Below, piece by piece: positions 60,508 to 64,000 of a stretch of DNA of 64,000 nucleotides. The notes under the pieces are model-generated. The model was not told the DNA's origin, searched no databases, and saw only the letters and a program-made list of their open reading frames with translations. Positions within the stretch are counted from its first letter, which is position 1, and every line of letters starts with the position of its first letter. A program made the position numbers and the translations under genes. Source of the stretch: an uncultured Acetatifactor sp. (GTDB lineage: Bacteria; Bacillota; Clostridia; Lachnospirales; Lachnospiraceae); NCBI GenBank assembly GCA_910577665.1, contig CAJTOJ010000001.1, forward strand, positions 248,001-312,000, read 5' to 3'.

Positions 60508-61839
60508 TCAATCGTTTTTCTCCCTGATGATAAAACGCAGTGGTGTCCCCCGGAACCCAAATGTCTCCCGGATCTGGTTCTCAATATACCTGGTGTAGGA
60601 AAAATGCATCAGTTCCTTGTCATTCACAAAGATCACAAATGTAGGAGGTTTCACAGACACCTGGGTGATGTAGTAGAGACGCAGACGCTTTCCTTTGTCG
60701 GAAGGCGGCTGCTGCATGGCCACCGCCTCCGCCATGATCTCGTTTAGCACGCCTGTAGCCACACGCATGGCATGGTTCTCGCTGACCATATCTATGGTGT
60801 CAAAGAGCTTCTGTAACCTCTGACCCGTCACCGCAGAGATAAACAGGATCTCCGCATAAGGCATGTAAGACAATACATTGCGGATTTTGTCCGTAAACTG
60901 GTAAATGGTCTTGTCATCCTTCTGGATGGCATCCCATTTGTTCACTGCTATGATCACGGCCTTGCCTCTCTCATGGGCGATCCCGGCTATCTTGGCATCC
61001 TGTTCCGTGACACCTTCCCTGGCATCAATGACCAGCACCACAATTTCCGCCCGTTCCACTGCACTGACAGTACGCACAATCATGTACCGCTCCAGGTCTT
61101 CCTTGATCTTGTTTTTCCGCCTGAGACCTGCCGTGTCAATGAATACATACTCCCTTCCGTTGTGCACCACCTCCGTATCCACTGCATCCCTGGTGGTGCC
61201 TGCAATCTCGGATACAATCAGCCGGTTCTCCCCTAAAAGCCTGTTGATAATAGAGGATTTACCCACATTGGGCTTGCCCACGATGGCCACACGGGGCCTG
61301 TCATCCTCCTCTTCTTCCTGTCCTTTTTCCGGAAAATAAGCCGCCACCTGCTCCAGCATATCCCCCAGCCCCAGTTTATTTACCGCAGACACGGGATAGG
61401 GTTCCCCGATTCCCAGATTATAGAATTCATACACATCTGCCATATACTTCCCAAAACTGTCCACCTTGTTCACTGCCAGTACCACCGGCTTCCTGGAGCG
61501 CCGCAGCATATCTGCCACCCGCAGATCAGCATCCACCATCCCCTGCTTTACATCCACCAGAAAGAGGATCACATCCGCCGTCTCCATGGCAATCTGGGCC
61601 TGGGCACGCATCTGGGACAAGATCACATCATTGCTGTCCGGCTCAATCCCTCCTGTGTCGATCAAAGTAAATACCTGATCCAGCCAGGTTACATCCGCAT
61701 AGATCCTATCCCTGGTGATACCAGGCGTATCCTTCACAATGGAAATATTCTCCCCTGCCAGTGCATTAAATAAAGTAGATTTTCCCACATTCGGCCTTCC
61801 CACAACTGCCACAATGGGTTTTCCTGTTCTCTTAGCCAT
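60508..61839 (-). CDS. der: Ribosome assembly GTPase Der (EngA)
   Basis: 443 residues with two tandem G domains: GRPNVGKSTLFNALAGENIS with DTGGIEPD and NKVD, then GKPNVGKSSIINRLLGENRL with DTAGLRRKNKI and NKWD, and the C-terminal KH-like domain (KGKRLRLYYITQVSVKPPTF, RYIENQIRETFGFRGTPLRF). It is needed for 50S subunit maturation. The order DUF512 gene, der, plsY, gpsA is conserved in many Clostridia. Confidence 0.97.
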   Translation of the reverse strand: MAKRTGKPIVAVVGRPNVGKSTLFNALAGENISIVKDTPGITRDRIYADVTWLDQVFTLIDTGGIEPDSNDVILSQMRAQAQIAMETADVILFLVDVKQGMVDADLRVADMLRRSRKPVVLAVNKVDSFGKYMADVYEFYNLGIGEPYPVSAVNKLGLGDMLEQVAAYFPEKGQEEEEDDRPRVAIVGKPNVGKSSIINRLLGENRLIVSEIAGTTRDAVDTEVVHNGREYVFIDTAGLRRKNKIKEDLERYMIVRTVSAVERAEIVVLVIDAREGVTEQDAKIAGIAHERGKAVIIAVNKWDAIQKDDKTIYQFTDKIRNVLSYMPYAEILFISAVTGQRLQKLFDTIDMVSENHAMRVATGVLNEIMAEAVAMQQPPSDKGKRLRLYYITQVSVKPPTFVIFVNDKELMHFSYTRYIENQIRETFGFRGTPLRFIIREKND

Positions 61840-61909
61840 ATACTGCTCCTATCTGCCTGTCTTTGGCAACCATCCCCTTTGCCCTGCCAGACAAAGCGGC
61901 CTGCATCCA

Positions 61910-63319
61910 TCATTCTGCAAGTACTACATCCACAAAATCATATCCGCTTGATTTTACAATATTCACAGGCACTTGTAAAGCTTTTTCCAGATCGCACACC
62001 CGGTAGTCGTCCAGGAACACGTCTTCCCCGCTGCGCAGGACATTCTCCGGCAGCAGCAGACATTCCCCCAGGTCCTTGCCGGACAGCTGTGCCAGGATGT
62101 CCTGGCCCGTAAGCAGACCAGACACTGTGATCTGCTCCCCAAAGAAGAAATTGGTGATCGGATACACAAGAATCTCCAGATAAGGATACACTTCCATCAT
62201 CTTCCCAGCCATCTGCCGGATATATGGATATGCCAGATGCCCGGTGGCCATGGACAGTTTCCGCCTGGAGCAGTCTGCCGGTACCCTCCCGCCCGATCCG
62301 GAATATGCCCTGCCTTCTGTCCTGTGTGGTTCCTCTGTGCGGTTCCTGTCCTCCATCTGCATCCCCACAGACCTCTGCCGGAGCGCATCCTGGAATTCGT
62401 CCAGCAACAATCGCAGCATCCCCACACCATTCTCCAGCTGCAAATACCCGTCATAACGCTCCCTTCCGGGTACCTGCTTCTCTGCCAGAATATACCACTC
62501 ATCACTGGCATGGACAAAGTGTGTCCCGAATTTTCCGAAGCATTCTTCCTGGTATTTCTCGATTAGCCGGATCACTTCTACGGCGTCTTCCCCGGTAAAA
62601 GGTTCCAGGGGATATAGCCCCTGCCGGTATTTAGACAGTCCTACCGGCACCACGGAGATGCTTTCCAGGCTGGGCATATAGCGCATAAGCTGTTCTATGC
62701 TGTATTCCAGCTCTTTCCCGTCATTGATTCCCTTGCAGAGCACAATCTGGCCGTTCATGTGGATACCTGCCTCATACAGTACGTCCACCTTCTTCAAGGC
62801 TTCCCCCGCAAAGCGGTTGTTCAGCATCTGACAGCGAAGCTGCGGATTCATGGTGTGAAAGGAAATATTGATGGGGGAAAGATGGTACCTGCAGATCCTG
62901 TCAATGTCATGATCTGACATATTGGTCAGTGTCACATAATTTCCCTGTAGGAAGGAAAGCCTGGAATCATCGTCCTTAAAATACAGGGTATCTCGCATTC
63001 CCGGCGGCATCTGGTCAATAAAGCAAAATATGCATTTATTGTGGCAATGCCTGTATTCATCCATAAGACCGTTCTCAAATTCGATCCCCAGGTCCTCGTC
63101 AGCCTCCTTGTCCACTTCAAGCAGCCACTGTTCTTTGTCTGGCTTTTCAATCAGCACTTCAATATACGTATCCTGCACCAGGAACTGGTAGTCAAAGATA
63201 TCCTCCACCGGGGTATCATTGATGGCAATTAGCCGGTCCCCTGGCGCAATATCCAGCTCCTTGGCAATACTGCCTGGCAGGACCTTCTTGATCCTGTGTG
63301 CTCTGTTTCCTGTCTCCAC
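61910..63319 (-). CDS. DUF512 protein: PDZ-like plus radical-SAM-like iron-sulfur protein
   Basis: 469 residues. A PDZ-like N-terminus (VLPGSIAKELDIAPGDRLIA) is followed by a barrel with an iron-sulfur motif CHNKCIFCFIDQMP (CxxxCxxC), and FLQGNYVTLTNMSDHDIDRI; the C-terminal DUF512 part ends SSGYDFVDVVLAE. The motif implies a radical-SAM-type [4Fe-4S] enzyme; its reaction is unknown. A charged low-complexity insert of about 30 residues (QMEDRNRTEEPHRTEGRAYS) near residue 320 is unusual. Always found next to der in Clostridia. It is the first gene of the unit DUF512-der-plsY-gpsA. Confidence 0.88.
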   Translation of the reverse strand: METGNRAHRIKKVLPGSIAKELDIAPGDRLIAINDTPVEDIFDYQFLVQDTYIEVLIEKPDKEQWLLEVDKEADEDLGIEFENGLMDEYRHCHNKCIFCFIDQMPPGMRDTLYFKDDDSRLSFLQGNYVTLTNMSDHDIDRICRYHLSPINISFHTMNPQLRCQMLNNRFAGEALKKVDVLYEAGIHMNGQIVLCKGINDGKELEYSIEQLMRYMPSLESISVVPVGLSKYRQGLYPLEPFTGEDAVEVIRLIEKYQEECFGKFGTHFVHASDEWYILAEKQVPGRERYDGYLQLENGVGMLRLLLDEFQDALRQRSVGMQMEDRNRTEEPHRTEGRAYSGSGGRVPADCSRRKLSMATGHLAYPYIRQMAGKMMEVYPYLEILVYPITNFFFGEQITVSGLLTGQDILAQLSGKDLGECLLLPENVLRSGEDVFLDDYRVCDLEKALQVPVNIVKSSGYDFVDVVLAE

Positions 63320-63519
63320 GTTCTCTTCCTTCCTCTTTTCCGCTCTCTGCCTTTTTCCATGCCACAGCCGGATCTTCGTTACTGTTCAAGGCGCCGCTCT
63401 CAGCAACGTGATGCATGTGCAGTCTCGGGTTTGTCACGCAAAGAATGCGTGAAAAAACCTGGTGACAGTACCGGGCAAGCAGTAACGGATCTTCTTTACA
63501 TAACTATACAAGAAATTCC

Positions 63520-63548
63520 TTGACGTGTCACTACCATAATGATATAAA
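63520..63548 (+). promoter_or_regulatory. Sigma-A promoter of the ribose-phosphate pyrophosphokinase gene
   Basis: TTGACG (63520-63525), 17-bp spacer, TATAAA (63543-63548), about 95 bp before the start codon. It lies in the 323-bp region between the divergent DUF512 gene and this gene, where also a small inverted repeat (TCACGCA/TGCGTGA, about 63436-63454) is seen. Confidence 0.65.
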
Positions 63549-63614
63549 TTAAGTGATGGATTTATAAACATTGGTTCCTTAATCTGTACAAGTCTTATTC
63601 TACAGGAGCAATCC

Positions 63615-63633
63615 CCCTGCAGAATAAGCAGGG
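63615..63633 (+). promoter_or_regulatory. Leader hairpin overlapping the ribosome binding site
   Basis: CCCTGC (63615-63620) can pair with GCAGGG (63628-63633), a 7-nt loop between. The last bases of the stem are part of the Shine-Dalgarno GGGAG (63631-63635) of the following gene, so the stem could modulate its translation. Six pairs only, so chance is possible. Confidence 0.35.
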
Positions 63634-63642
63634 AGAATGACC

Positions 63643-64000
63643 ATGCCTAATTTACGCGAATTAGAAAACGCCATGCCTGTTGCCCCCCTTAAGATTGTGG
63701 CCCTGTCCTCTGCGGCCAGGATGGGCAGCAGGGTGAATGATTACCTGGTGGAGTTCCGCAAAAGTGTACACAACGACAAGGTCAAGAACGACCCCGCTTT
63801 CCACGGATACAGCGAAAACAACTACCTGGTGGAGGTGGATACCCCCCGTTTTGGCAGCGGTGAGGGAAAAGCCAATTTCAGTGAGAGCATCCGCGGCAAG
63901 GACCTGTTCCTCCTGGTGGATGTATGCAATCACAGCATTTCCTATCAGATGAATGGCTATACCAATCATATGTCCCCGGATGACCACTACCAGGATCTGA
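63643..64000 (+). CDS. prs: Ribose-phosphate pyrophosphokinase (N-terminal part, runs off the window)
   Basis: 119 codons are visible. The segment LKIVALSSAARMGSRVNDYL is the N-terminal PRPP-synthetase fold and RGKDLFLLVDVCNHSISYQM followed by NGYTNHMSPDDHYQDL matches the divergent PRPP synthetases of Lachnospiraceae, in which MSPDDHxQDL replaces the classical nucleotide-binding loop. The enzyme makes PRPP from ribose-5-phosphate and ATP for nucleotide, histidine and tryptophan synthesis. About two thirds of the gene lies beyond the right edge. Confidence 0.85.
   Translation, partial: MPNLRELENAMPVAPLKIVALSSAARMGSRVNDYLVEFRKSVHNDKVKNDPAFHGYSENNYLVEVDTPRFGSGEGKANFSESIRGKDLFLLVDVCNHSISYQMNGYTNHMSPDDHYQDL

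Noticed and set aside
63436..63454. Terminator in the DUF512/prs intergenic region
   Set aside because: The 7-bp stem lacks a T-run on the strand of any gene that would need it; both flanking genes diverge.

Overview
The window is a stretch of a spore-forming, anaerobic Clostridia chromosome, most likely Lachnospiraceae. It carries a spore coat operon (cotJ), spoIVA, a GerA-type germination protein, the oxygen-sensitive class III ribonucleotide reductase, a tyrosine T-box and the block DUF512 protein-der-plsY-gpsA. Base composition is moderate-to-high GC for Clostridia, codon use looks uniform, and most genes lie on the minus strand. No rRNA, ordinary tRNA, intact insertion sequence or CRISPR array was seen.

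Left end (1-3.2 kb): the 3' end of a serine-recombinase-like gene faces a cotJC gene that is cut after about 62 codons, so an element lying to the left appears to have integrated in this coat gene. cotJB and cotJA are intact. They are followed by a stand-alone FakA middle-domain protein, a DegV/FakB fatty-acid-binding protein and a sugar nucleotidyltransferase. 3.2-16.5 kb holds housekeeping genes: a GerA/SpoVAF-like protein whose ribosome binding site lies in a long hairpin, nrdD-nrdG-dut behind two NrdR-type boxes, a WYL regulator, a HAD nucleotidase, an unlisted 54-residue membrane protein, a membrane-anchored MutS-like ATPase, a purine permease, a tandem palindrome array, and the coupled salvage operon punA-cdd-mtaD. 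16.7-25.5 kb has a polytopic glycosyltransferase-like protein, spoIVA, a lipoprotein serpin, two small envelope proteins and an unusual GNAT-glycosidase fusion.

25.4-36.5 kb is the most interesting part. A heterodimeric ABC exporter is followed by a wrecked LytTR/GHKL two-component system. Next comes an independently promoted noncoding RNA of about 143 nt with a T-arm, a closed acceptor-like stem and a D-arm, which is the layout of a bacterial Y RNA (YrlA type). It sits directly beside a Ro60/Rsr gene (TROVE plus vWA). Rsr lies 13 nt behind tyrS, and both are downstream of a tyrosine T-box with a consensus promoter, so Ro60 supply should follow tRNA-Tyr charging. A CoxE-type vWA protein and a MoxR ATPase follow.

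36.5-57.3 kb is a saccharide-uptake island: an orphan binding lipoprotein, then an apparent ten-gene, 15-kb minus-strand operon (GH43_24-like galactanase lipoprotein, CBM-bearing binding protein, two permease pairs, an NHL/TPR membrane protein, a YIP1 protein, a DUF5696 protein and a second binding protein). A divergent YesM/YesN-type sensor and AraC regulator are its probable controllers. No ATPase subunit is encoded, so a shared MsmK-type ATPase elsewhere is inferred. The right end holds metF, a small membrane protein, gpsA, plsY, der, a DUF512 protein and the start of a ribose-phosphate pyrophosphokinase gene.
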